Source: Spirodela intermedia (lineage: Eukaryota > Streptophyta > Magnoliopsida > Alismatales > Araceae). From it: a stretch of DNA of 64,000 nt. The notes beneath the pieces were generated by a model. That model worked only from the letters and a program-made list of their open reading frames with translations. It ran no database searches and was not told where the DNA came from. Position 1 is the stretch's first letter. Every line of letters starts with the position of its first letter. Where the stretch lies: contig LR746264.1 of NCBI GenBank assembly GCA_902729315.2, forward strand, positions 3,976,378-4,040,377, read 5' to 3'. Positions 56,701-64,000 of this stretch are shown here, one piece after another. The position numbers were made by a program, and so were the translations under genes.

Positions 56701-59441
56701 TAGTTTCCCACATGTATGACATGGTGGATGATATGAAAAATAGGGAGAGACTCTACTACTCCCCTGCCATTCTTTTATGGAGTTTAAGCACTATAGAACA
56801 TTTAGTCATCTCTGAGTGCACTAATCTTGCATCCATATCTTCGGAAGAACTACCATCAAAACTGAAATTCATTCAGGTAGATGGTTGCAAGAATATGAGG
56901 TATCTTCAGCTGGGCAACCAACATGCCTTGGAGTATTTAAGCATTAAGAATTGCCATCGACTCTCACACGTGAAATGCATATCATCAATATTGAGATTTC
57001 TTTTGATCCAGTCCTCTCAGAAATCTGTCTTTTGTCATGTTGGTAACCTTACTAAGGTGGAATACTTGAGTATCAGGAAGTGTGTATTGGAGCTATTAGA
57101 TGTGCAACAGCTCCCATCGGCATCAAAAGTGATGAAAATTGACCAGTCAATATTAGACGTGCTAGTGATTATTGACTATCCTGACTGGACTTCCCTTCCA
57201 CCTTCCTTATTAGAAAGTATCAAGGAATTGAGGATTATTAGATGCTCTGGTTCTACTGCACCTGAAGATGTGAAATGGCTATCATCCACACTGAAAAAGC
57301 TTGAGGTTATCGAATGTCCTGACCTGACTTACTTTCCTCTTGACTTACTTGAAAACATAGAGGAATTGACGGTTATAAGATGTTCTACGCATGCTGGATT
57401 CATAGATGTAAAAAGGGTGTTGCCAACACTGAAAAAGCTTGATATTGTCGAATGTTCTAACTTGACATACTTTTCATTTTGCTCACTTGAGAGCTTGGAG
57501 GAATTGAGGATTACTAGATGCTCTTTTCGTGATGCATTCATAGAGGTGACAAGGCTGCCTTCAAAACTGAAAAGATTTGACATTGTCGAATGTTCTGACC
57601 TGGCTTACTTTCAACTTGACTTACTTGAAAGCTTGGAGGAACTGAAGATTTGTAGGTGCTCTTTACATGCTGAATTTTTAAATGTGAAAAGGGTGTCATC
57701 GACACTGAAAATCCTTGAGATTGTCGAATGTTATAACTTTGGTTACCTTCAACTTCAATTCTTTGAAAGCTTGAAGGAATTGAAGATTATTAAATGCTCT
57801 GATCTTGCTGGACTCATAGATGTGAGAACAAAGTTGTCAACCCTGAGAAAGATTGAGATTGTCGAATTTTATAACCTTGGTCATTTTCAACTTCACTTGT
57901 TTGAAAGTTTGGAGGAATTGAGGCTTATTAGATGCTCTTTCTGTGCTACATTCTTAGATGTGAAAAGGGTGCCATCAACACTAAAAAAGCTTGAGATTGA
58001 CAAATGTTTTGACCTGACTTACTTTCCAGTTTGCTTGCTTGAAAGCTTAGAGGAATTGAAGATTATTAGATGCTCTGGGCTTGATGCATTCAAAGATGTG
58101 AAAAGGGTGTCATCCACTCTGAAAAAGCTTGAGATTGACGAATGTTTTGACATGAATTTTTTTTCACTTCACTTGCTTGAAAGCTTGAAGGAATTGAAAA
58201 TTATTAGATGCTTTGCTCTTGATGAATTCATAGATGGGATAACAATGCCATCAATATTGGAAAACCTTGAGATTGTCGAATGTAATAACCTTGGTTTCCT
58301 TAAACTTGAATTGGTTGGAAGCTTGAAGGAATTGAGGATTATTAGATGTCATAACTTTCTTGGATTTAAAGGCATGAAAAGGGTTCCACCAACACTACAA
58401 AAACTTGAGATTGTTGAATGTTATAACTTGACTTTCTTTCCACTTTGCTTACTTGAAAGCTTGGAGGAATTAAAGATTTTTAAATGCCCTACACTAGCTG
58501 GACTCAGACATATGGAAACAGAGCTATCAACACTGAAAAAGCTTGAGATTGTGGAGTTTAATGTCTTGACCTCTTTTCCACATAACTCACTTGAAAACTC
58601 GAAGAAAATCAAGATTATTGGAGCCTTTGAACCTGCTGTATTAGAAGATGTTAGAAGGTTGTCATCAACATTGAAAAGGCTTGTGGTTGTCAAATGTTCT
58701 AACTTGACTAGTCTTTCACTTGACTTGCTCAAAAACTTGGAAGCATTCAGAATTATTAGATGCTCTGATTTTGTTGGATTCATAGATATTAAAAGGATGC
58801 CATCAACATTGAAAAAGCTTGAGATTATCGAATGCTATAACTTGAATTACTTCGAACTTCACTTGCTCGAAGGCTTAGAAGAATTGAGAATCATTAGATG
58901 CTCTGAGCCTGCTGCATCCATTGATGTGAGAAGGCTGCCATCAACACTGAAGAAACTTGACATTGTCGAATGTTCTAACCTGTCTTACTTTCGACTTGAC
59001 TTGCTTGAAAGCTTGGAGGAATTGAGGATTACTCGTTGCTCTGTGCCTGCTATATTTATACATGTCAAATGGCTGCCACCAACACTAAGAACGCTTCAAA
59101 TTGATACATTTTGGGTTATCTCTTTCCGTATACCATGTGAATCAGATGTCTCAAAAAAATTAAGAAATAGGTACGACGTGAAACTTTACCTTCCACTAGA
59201 GAGGTTCAAAGTTCTGCAACAGTTGATACTTCAACACAGCCCACAACTTTGCATCTCAGAGGATAAAAATCTGCCATCAACACTACAAGAACTTTCCATC
59301 ATTGGGTGTCCAAAATTGGAAGAATGGTGCAAAAGACACCGTCAAAGATTAGTGAACATCCGGATGTTGGAAATAGGAGAGGTACGCTTTAGAGCGCCGA
59401 CGGAGGACGAGGACGAGGATGAGGACGACGACGTGGATTAA
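53733..59441 (+). CDS. NLR-3: giant CC-NB-LRR receptor with 13 tandem 46-aa LRR units
   Basis: Single-exon CDS, 1902 aa, about twice the usual CNL length. By alignment with NLR-1 and NLR-4 the true start is probably the ATG at 53754 or 53757 (MMVNTEV). The CC domain has AEDVLDEF (about residue 79). NB-ARC: P-loop GMGGLGKTT at about 204-212, kinase-2 LLLVFDDIW about 278-286, RNBS-B GSKIIVTTR, GLPL CRGLPLAAK, RNBS-D CFRYCSVFP, MHD at 499-501. Canonical LRRs cover about 570-1150. From residue 1183 to 1780 there are 13 consecutive 46-residue units, each two LRRs (like STLKKLEIVEC..LTYF and ESLEELRIIRCS). A short diverged end and an acidic tail (EDEDEDEDDD) follow. Likely an intracellular pathogen sensor whose recognition surface has been enlarged. 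Confidence 0.95.
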   Translation: MSFLVERMMVNTEVSDAVDYLRQRFSISGNDLKQVEDVKSLNEMFQMIRASLNDAEEMEITSEAARLCLRKLKKSFYDAEDVLDEFLHHVLRLKSEAATFPADGNVERDPTSSTSPHGNLVFMDDLVQTIRDSKVRLDKEKIDWDAHAKRLNPSYQLVEKVRPPSTSLMGSSRIIGRGDALENIKGLLFSEFHGDGNIPVIAIVGMGGLGKTTLAQCVYNDPQVQERFDQKIWVCVSEDFDVLRLTRAILESLEQEKFHPTEMDPVQRWLRSIVEGKRLLLVFDDIWEHRNLNANAWEDLCRPLLRVSNGSKIIVTTRSKNVLDRVLIPASIYRLPYLTNNDCFMLFIRHAFQGWTSDIDPTLLDIAKKISNRCRGLPLAAKILGSLLRGQDDKKEWTNILNNTGIWDSDDQNPIMPILRLSYQYLPTTLKKCFRYCSVFPKDYEFYKHQLINMWMAHGYLTQAGQRKGQLEDIGEEYINELVSMSFFEQSQNHETFQMHDLIHDLARDVSQGEWWSVEDGVFYGSHDDSVQHCSVISTKYYSQKDVQSSAQSRSLLFFKSSLKYPYTKELWSEVKQLRVLHMSYTGISIRPNCFSSLKHLRYLNLQGNQISKLPESLGSLYLLETLNLNRTNIGVLPDWICLLKHLRYLGLRGTYINYLPESLGMLDQLHTLDIESVRIDYLPDSISNLSSLRRLICKDDVVFPSEIRKLTDIQMMDHFDDDRHLTVKEITDLINVDEAKKVSSHSKEHLKVLSLVWNDNRSLMAHHMHGKVLESLGRHPNLRQLYMYGFGGNSLSSWLKDPSYLPCLNRIDLIRCEQLTSLPPLENFPRLRHVHIESAKRLQDMGVSNRNQWHGFHAVRVLKIIRCPELQLSRLGDLRNLQHLSIIGSNQDIPINFSSGGFGQLETLELKHLPNWRSWAGPQEDECSSLQKLSVVGCNSLENFSITWLSNLQDIYVENCLTLKIFKKDSMILPDMEKYSVSNIWQIKVVSHMYDMVDDMKNRERLYYSPAILLWSLSTIEHLVISECTNLASISSEELPSKLKFIQVDGCKNMRYLQLGNQHALEYLSIKNCHRLSHVKCISSILRFLLIQSSQKSVFCHVGNLTKVEYLSIRKCVLELLDVQQLPSASKVMKIDQSILDVLVIIDYPDWTSLPPSLLESIKELRIIRCSGSTAPEDVKWLSSTLKKLEVIECPDLTYFPLDLLENIEELTVIRCSTHAGFIDVKRVLPTLKKLDIVECSNLTYFSFCSLESLEELRITRCSFRDAFIEVTRLPSKLKRFDIVECSDLAYFQLDLLESLEELKICRCSLHAEFLNVKRVSSTLKILEIVECYNFGYLQLQFFESLKELKIIKCSDLAGLIDVRTKLSTLRKIEIVEFYNLGHFQLHLFESLEELRLIRCSFCATFLDVKRVPSTLKKLEIDKCFDLTYFPVCLLESLEELKIIRCSGLDAFKDVKRVSSTLKKLEIDECFDMNFFSLHLLESLKELKIIRCFALDEFIDGITMPSILENLEIVECNNLGFLKLELVGSLKELRIIRCHNFLGFKGMKRVPPTLQKLEIVECYNLTFFPLCLLESLEELKIFKCPTLAGLRHMETELSTLKKLEIVEFNVLTSFPHNSLENSKKIKIIGAFEPAVLEDVRRLSSTLKRLVVVKCSNLTSLSLDLLKNLEAFRIIRCSDFVGFIDIKRMPSTLKKLEIIECYNLNYFELHLLEGLEELRIIRCSEPAASIDVRRLPSTLKKLDIVECSNLSYFRLDLLESLEELRITRCSVPAIFIHVKWLPPTLRTLQIDTFWVISFRIPCESDVSKKLRNRYDVKLYLPLERFKVLQQLILQHSPQLCISEDKNLPSTLQELSIIGCPKLEEWCKRHRQRLVNIRMLEIGEVRFRAPTEDEDEDEDDDVD
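57279..59072 (+). repeat. 13 in-phase 138 bp LRR-coding tandem repeats in NLR-3
   Basis: Unit starts fall every 138 bp from 57279; the equivalent codon of the 14th, partial unit is at 59073, exactly 13 x 138 bp later. Each unit encodes the template (L/V)(P/S)STLKKLEIVEC, then LTYF.LDLLESLEELRIIRCS, then a FIDVKR-like end. No unit has gained or lost a codon, although many residues differ between units. Confidence 0.93.
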
Positions 59442-59454
59442 GAGGACAACAAGC

Positions 59455-59560
59455 CTTCGGGTGCGAGTCCGATGATTGGTCCGGGATTGGAGATGAGGCT
59501 GCGGAGATGGTAAGATACTTCAGATCGGCAGCATTGGATGGCCAAATCTTCTACCCAGGT
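59455..59560 (+). repeat. NLR 3'-end module directly after NLR-3
   Basis: Starts in the 3' flank with GCGAGTCCGATGATTGGTCCGGGATTGGAGATG and includes GATACTTCAGATCGGCAGCATTGGATGGCCAAATCTTCT. The same module recurs at 59695-59830 and at 48236-48380. Confidence 0.75.
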
Positions 59561-59694
59561 ACCCATCCAGTTTTTGTTCTCTAGTCCAATTTACTAGGTT
59601 AGAGACTGAGGACGAGGTCTGCAGACCTAGGCAATCATTCATAATTTCCTGTCTACTTGTAGCATGAGCTATAGTGCACTAAAAGACGAGAGAA

Positions 59695-59830
59695 GTGCAC
59701 CATCAGACGAGGATGAGGACGACTGGACCTCGAGCGTGAGACCAACGATTGCCCCAAGATTGGAGATGCGGTTGCAGAGATGGTAAAATACTTCAGATCG
59801 GCAGCATTGGACGCCCAAATCTTCTCATGA
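59695..59830 (+). repeat. Second copy of the NLR-3 3' end
   Basis: Repeats the last part of the NLR-3 acidic tail (GACGAGGATGAGGACGAC) plus its 3' flank (CCAACGATTGCCCCAAGATTGG...CAGCATTGGACGCCCAAATCTTCT). It is therefore a duplication that crosses the stop codon region. Confidence 0.75.
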
Positions 59831-61904
59831 TAAAATAGATAAAATATTTGACTTGATATATTTCGTTAGCTTGGAACGTGATTTCTTATGTATGGATATA
59901 TGGAATTTTACTATTTTCCTACTTCACAATATATTACACTATTTTACATTGTATCTTCTCATGTACTGAAATATGAAGAATCATATGTTGCAATGTTCCT
60001 ACAAGTGCTTTTGTGGATTTGTGACTCACTTTGTTCCTATGACTTTCATATTCAAGTTCATGGATTGAACAAGTTGCATTTGTGAATGAGTGACGTTGAG
60101 GTCGTTGATGTGGGCTGCTGTTTGAGAGTCCCGCGTGAAAGTGTCCGTTTCCAGGCCAGAAACCGTGAGGGTGACGAGAGGCGAGGGTATTGTGCTCTCT
60201 GTGAGTGCCGCGTAGAAGTGTCCGTTTCCATTGTCGAAGCCACGTGGTCTCCTCAGGCGACCGCCGGGAGCCGGTCACCGAACGTGAAGTCAACTCTACG
60301 CTGATATGGAACCTGCGTGCAGGCACCACTTGCGCTCGGAGGGCAACCATTTTGATGCGGGCTCACGAGGAGTGAGTTTATTGACAGGTGAAAAGCTGGC
60401 AAACACCGAGAATCCAATTCTGGGCAGTTCTCCCAAACAGGATCGTTCGAGTACAGTGAAGGAAACAGAGATTTCAAGATCGGATTGTTGTGGTTCCAAG
60501 TGGCGGCCATTTGATTCCGAAAGAAGAGCTCGTGACACCCTTTCGGGGAAATTCCTGAGAGAAGGGCAGAAGAGGTTGAGGACGAGGTCCGATCGGAAGA
60601 ACTCAGCGCCGCAGACCCGGGCACCCATTCATCCATAATTTCATGTCTACTTGCAGGCAGCCATCCATTTCCTTCCGGACAAAACATCTATTCTGGTTGG
60701 TGGCTGTTAAACTGGAAGCCCAATCCATTTTTCTACTTCTAGACGTGATAGCGATGACGATACCTCAACTTCCTAATTCAAACATACGGTGGAGACTGGA
60801 GACTTGTTCTGCGAACCATTCGTCGCATACGGAGCCTGTTCTGATCGTCATCCATGGTCTGGTTCTGCGTGCAAGCAAATTGACACCATTAGAGGGATAG
60901 TTGCAGACGGAGCCCACCCTCTCGATCTTTTCTACACGCGGGTTTGGACTGGTTGGCGCCGTTTGACTTTCTGGCTTGTGACAGTGAATTCAGCGCCACT
61001 GGGGGGTCTAATGTGGTGGTATTCAGAACTACAACAGCTCCCAAAAGAAGGCATCACCAAGGCCATAACACCTCTTTTTGGATCCTCTGTTTTCAGGCCT
61101 GCCACCACGACTCCTCTCTCTTTCAGTCTCTTCTCTGCTCTAGCACCGTTGGCTGGTGGCTTGGAGAACATCCCTCATAGCCTCCCCGGCCAGCGTATTT
61201 CTCCTATCCTCACCTGTTTTCTACTCCGCCTCCAGCTCGAGTCTTACTTCTCGTGGTTGACTCCAAGGGGCTGCCTGATCTGCTCAATTGGAAGACAAAC
61301 TCCACAATATTCAGGCCATCCGCAGATTATCATCTGGTGGAATCCGACTGTGGCTTGTATTCTTCACGGCTACATGGTCTTCTATAAACCGCCGGCTATC
61401 AGAAAATTTTACCCTCTAGGTATTCTCTCCCAACATTTGTTCAAACTTTCTTCCTTTAAAACGAATTCCCTAGGTTGCATATAACGGATCAAGGATGATT
61501 TACCTCGATCTTCCCCGTTACCATCCCTTCTCTGTTTTTTCCCTACTTACTTTGATGGGGGGAAATACTGTTTGACCAGCGCTGCGTAAATCGACCATCG
61601 CTGGTTCACTATCCGTGTAATCATTCGTTTTAAAAAATATTGTTGCTTAGTTGTTTGGATTACCCGAATTTCAAATATAAAGTCCATTTGATCCTGGAAT
61701 ATATCGGTGGTTTCCATGAAAAACTCATTCAAATTAATGCAATATTTCTCTTTAAAACGTACTGCGGCATATTTACATGATATCAGTTTTTCATACTCGG
61801 AAACACAGAGGAAGTATAACGGCATCACAGAGGAAACGTGGACAAAATATATTCATTCCTGTATCAACACGATTTTACAGAGCATTGTTGCCTGATGAAT
61901 AGTA
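59831..61904. other. Region between NLR-3 and NLR-4: modules and leader
   Basis: 59831-60100 is AT-rich. 60100-60450 is GC-richer unassigned sequence. 60455-60570 repeats the module before the NLR-2 relic, and 60570-60655 resembles 59600-59665. 60755-61419 is the NLR-4 distal leader, and 61420-61904 is the presumed 5' UTR intron. Confidence 0.6.
60755..61419 (+). repeat. NLR distal leader module, copy 6 (upstream of NLR-4)
   Basis: The most complete copy, from CCTCAACTTCCTAATTCAAACATACGGTGGAGA to ACCCTCTAG at 61419 with a GTATTC donor at 61420. Inferred non-coding first exon of NLR-4. Confidence 0.7.
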
Positions 61905-62184
61905 CTTCTTTGAACTAGTGTGCCCTTGAATACTTGACTATATCCCTCAGTTTCACCAACTAAGCTCTGCTTCCAGCGTTGCTGAAGGTTTTACAGTGGC
62001 TTACAGTTATGTACGACTTCTTATGTCAAATTATTAGATCAATTTTGTGTTTCTCAGTCATACAGATCTGTAGTTGTTGTTGTTGTTGTATGAGTGGTGT
62101 AGGTGGTGTTAATTGGGAAGTATTTCATAGATACAACAGCTGAAGCAAAGGAGTGAATCCTCCTCGCATCTTGTTGAGTGCATC
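61905..62184 (+). promoter_or_regulatory. NLR proximal leader, copy 3 (before NLR-4 ATG)
   Basis: Matches the NLR-1 and NLR-3 proximal leaders (TTTCACCAACTAAGCTCTGCTTCCAGCGTTGCTGAAGG and GTGGTGTAGGTGGTGTTAATT). A short (TTG)n run lies at 62070-62090. Confidence 0.6.
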
Positions 62185-64000
62185 ATGGGTGAAGCCTTGG
62201 TTAGCGAGATCAATGAAGCGGTTGAGTATCTAAGGCGACACTTTAGTCTATCTGGCAATGATCTGGAGCGATTGGAAGATGTGAAATCGTTGAATGAGAC
62301 ATCCCAGATGATCCGAGCTAATCTCAATGAAGCTGAGGAGATGGAGATAACATCCGAGTCGTCTAGACTTTGTCTTAAAAAACTGAAGAAAGGCTTCTAT
62401 TATGCGGAGGATGTGCTTGATGAGTTTCTTTATTATGTGCTGCATCTAAAATCAGAGGGTGCGAAATTTCCAGTGGATAATAACCCCGTGCAGGCAGATA
62501 TTAGCATGGTGGACCAGGAACCCGACCCTAGCTTTTCAACGAATCAGCATGGCAATCTGGCCTTTATGGATAATCTTGCCCAAACAATAAGGGATTTGAA
62601 AGTTAGGATATATAAGGAGAAGATGGATTGGGACACCCATGCGCTCGGACTTGTCAAAAGCTATCAGCAGAGGCCTACCACTGTCCGTCCTCAAAGCACT
62701 TCGTTGATGGGCTCAACTCCCCTTATTGGCAGAGGTGACGACTTGATGAAAATCAAGAGCTTGTTGTTCTCGGAGCTTAATCGAGATGGCAATATTCCCG
62801 TAATCGCTATCGTGGGTATGGGTGGCCTTGGGAAGACTACCCTTGCTCAGTGTGTGTACAATGACCCTCAAGTGCAGGAACGTTTCGATAAGAAGATTTG
62901 GGTCTGCGTCTCTGAAGATTTTGATTTGCTGAGGTTGACGAGGGCAATCCTCGAGTCTTTGGAGCAGAAAAAGTGTGATCTGACAGAAATGGATCCACTT
63001 CAGAGAAGGCTGAAGGGAATTGTTGAGGGAAAAAGGCTTTTGCTTGTGTTGGATGATATCTGGGAACACCGAGATCTGAACGCGGATGTTTGGGAGGATC
63101 TATGTAGACCCTTGCTTGGTGTCTCAAATGGAAGCAAAATCATAGTGACTACAAGGAGTAAAAATGTTTTGGATAGAGTAGTGGTAGCTAGTGTCCATCA
63201 GTTACCTTATCTAACAAAGGATTATTGCTTTATGCTGTTTAGTCACCATGCCTCTAAGGACCAGACCTCTGATATAGACTCCACCCTTCAGGATATCGGG
63301 AGGAAAATCTCCAGTAAGTGCAGAGGTCTACCACTAGCCGCGAAGACTCTTGGTAGCTTACTGCGTGGTCAAGATGATGTAGAGGTATGGACTGATGTGC
63401 TGAACAGTATTGGTAGTTGGGAAAGTGATGATCAAAATCGCTTAATGCCCATACTTCGGTTGAGTTACCAGTACCTGCCTACCAAACTCAGAAAATGTTT
63501 TAGGTATTGCTCTGTGTTCCCAAAAGCTCATCGGTTTAACAAGGAGAAACTCATCAATATGTGGATGGCCCACGGTTATATTATTCGAACAGAACGAGGA
63601 AAAAAACAACTGGAAGACATCGGTGAGGAGTATATAAATGAGCTGGTATCAAGGTCTTTATTTGAACAGTCTCAAAATCATGAAACATTCCAGATGCATG
63701 ACTTGATCCATGATCTAGCGAGAGATGTTTCACAGGGTGAATGGTGGAGTGTGGAGGATGGTGTGTTCTACGGCAGTCATGATGACAGTGTTCAGCACTT
63801 CTCAGTCATCTCCACTAAAAATTATCCCCATGAGCATGTTCAGTCGTCACCACAAGGTCGATCTCTATTATTTTCCAACAGCATACTGAGAGCGCCAAAT
63901 GTGAAAGATTTATGCAACAGAATGAAACAATTAAGAATTCTCGATATGAGTGACACTGGAATACTGAACCTACCAGACTGCATTAGTGATTTGAAGCACC
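62185..64000 (+). CDS. NLR-4: CC-NB-LRR receptor (3' part outside window)
   Basis: Starts MGEALVSEINEAVEYLRR, matching the NLR-1 start, and stays open for 605 codons to the window edge. The CC domain has AEDVLDEF. NB-ARC: P-loop GMGGLGKTT near 211-219, kinase-2 LLLVLDDIW (canonical Leu, unlike NLR-1 and NLR-3), RNBS-B GSKIIVTTR, GLPL CRGLPLAAK, CFRYCSVFP, MHD at 504-506, and the first LRR (LRILDMSDTGILNLPDCISDL). Stretches alternate between near-identity to NLR-3 and closer similarity to NLR-1. All key motifs are intact. Its LRR length and the presence of the 138 bp repeats cannot be seen. Confidence 0.93.
   Translation, partial: MGEALVSEINEAVEYLRRHFSLSGNDLERLEDVKSLNETSQMIRANLNEAEEMEITSESSRLCLKKLKKGFYYAEDVLDEFLYYVLHLKSEGAKFPVDNNPVQADISMVDQEPDPSFSTNQHGNLAFMDNLAQTIRDLKVRIYKEKMDWDTHALGLVKSYQQRPTTVRPQSTSLMGSTPLIGRGDDLMKIKSLLFSELNRDGNIPVIAIVGMGGLGKTTLAQCVYNDPQVQERFDKKIWVCVSEDFDLLRLTRAILESLEQKKCDLTEMDPLQRRLKGIVEGKRLLLVLDDIWEHRDLNADVWEDLCRPLLGVSNGSKIIVTTRSKNVLDRVVVASVHQLPYLTKDYCFMLFSHHASKDQTSDIDSTLQDIGRKISSKCRGLPLAAKTLGSLLRGQDDVEVWTDVLNSIGSWESDDQNRLMPILRLSYQYLPTKLRKCFRYCSVFPKAHRFNKEKLINMWMAHGYIIRTERGKKQLEDIGEEYINELVSRSLFEQSQNHETFQMHDLIHDLARDVSQGEWWSVEDGVFYGSHDDSVQHFSVISTKNYPHEHVQSSPQGRSLLFSNSILRAPNVKDLCNRMKQLRILDMSDTGILNLPDCISDLKH

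Noticed and set aside
57329-58783. Minus-strand ORFs of 84-120 codons inside NLR-3
   Set aside because: They are antisense shadows of the periodic LRR array, which repeats the same reverse-strand frame.
60253-60687. Overlapping ORFs of 110-144 codons on both strands between NLR-3 and NLR-4
   Set aside because: The frames are not kept in the related module at 49195-49310, so they are not genes.

Overview
The window is nuclear DNA of a flowering plant. The genes are split by many spliceosomal introns, intergenic DNA is AT-rich, and the products include chloroplast, endomembrane and mitochondrial proteins typical of land plants, a retrotransposon relic and a cluster of plant NLR immune receptors. 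I cannot fix the species from the sequence. I saw no rRNA, tRNA or CRISPR array.

Left part (1-37 kb) holds five ordinary single genes. (1) CHLD, magnesium chelatase subunit D, minus strand, exons from 10605 down to 1613; the last part of its von Willebrand A domain lies outside the window, and the assembled exon 8 carries a one-base frame error in a homopolymer. (2) An atypical cytochrome P450, plus strand, seven exons, 12363-18879. (3) A mitochondrial-type P-class PPR protein, minus strand, two exons, 20021-21925. (4) A long phytocystatin with a legumain-type SNSL motif in its C-terminal half, minus strand, four exons, 25082-27620. (5) A SAC3/GANP family protein of the SAC3C type, minus strand, eight exons, 30286-36914. 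All splice phases in genes 2-5 close without error. An orphan exon-like ORF of unknown identity lies at 19384-19691.

Middle (37.9-40.7 kb) is a broken Ty3/gypsy-type retrotransposon on the minus strand: a degenerate tRNA-Asp-like primer binding site, gag pieces, and a protease fragment whose catalytic Asp is replaced.

Right part (42.5-64 kb) is a rapidly evolving CC-NB-LRR (CNL) cluster, all on the plus strand. It has NLR-1 (1000 aa, 43719-46721), an NLR relic (49447-50253), a short NB-ARC scrap (51371-51523), a giant NLR-3 (1902 aa, 53733-59441) and NLR-4 (62185 to the window edge, open). NLR-3 carries 13 head-to-tail 46-residue (138 bp) double-LRR units in perfect phase. The non-coding DNA between the NLRs is itself made of repeated modules: a distal leader with a shared splice donor, a proximal leader before each ATG, a W-box-rich stretch and a 3'-end module. 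These look like footprints of repeated unequal crossing over and gene conversion. This modular cluster, with its in-phase LRR amplification, is the most interesting system in the window.
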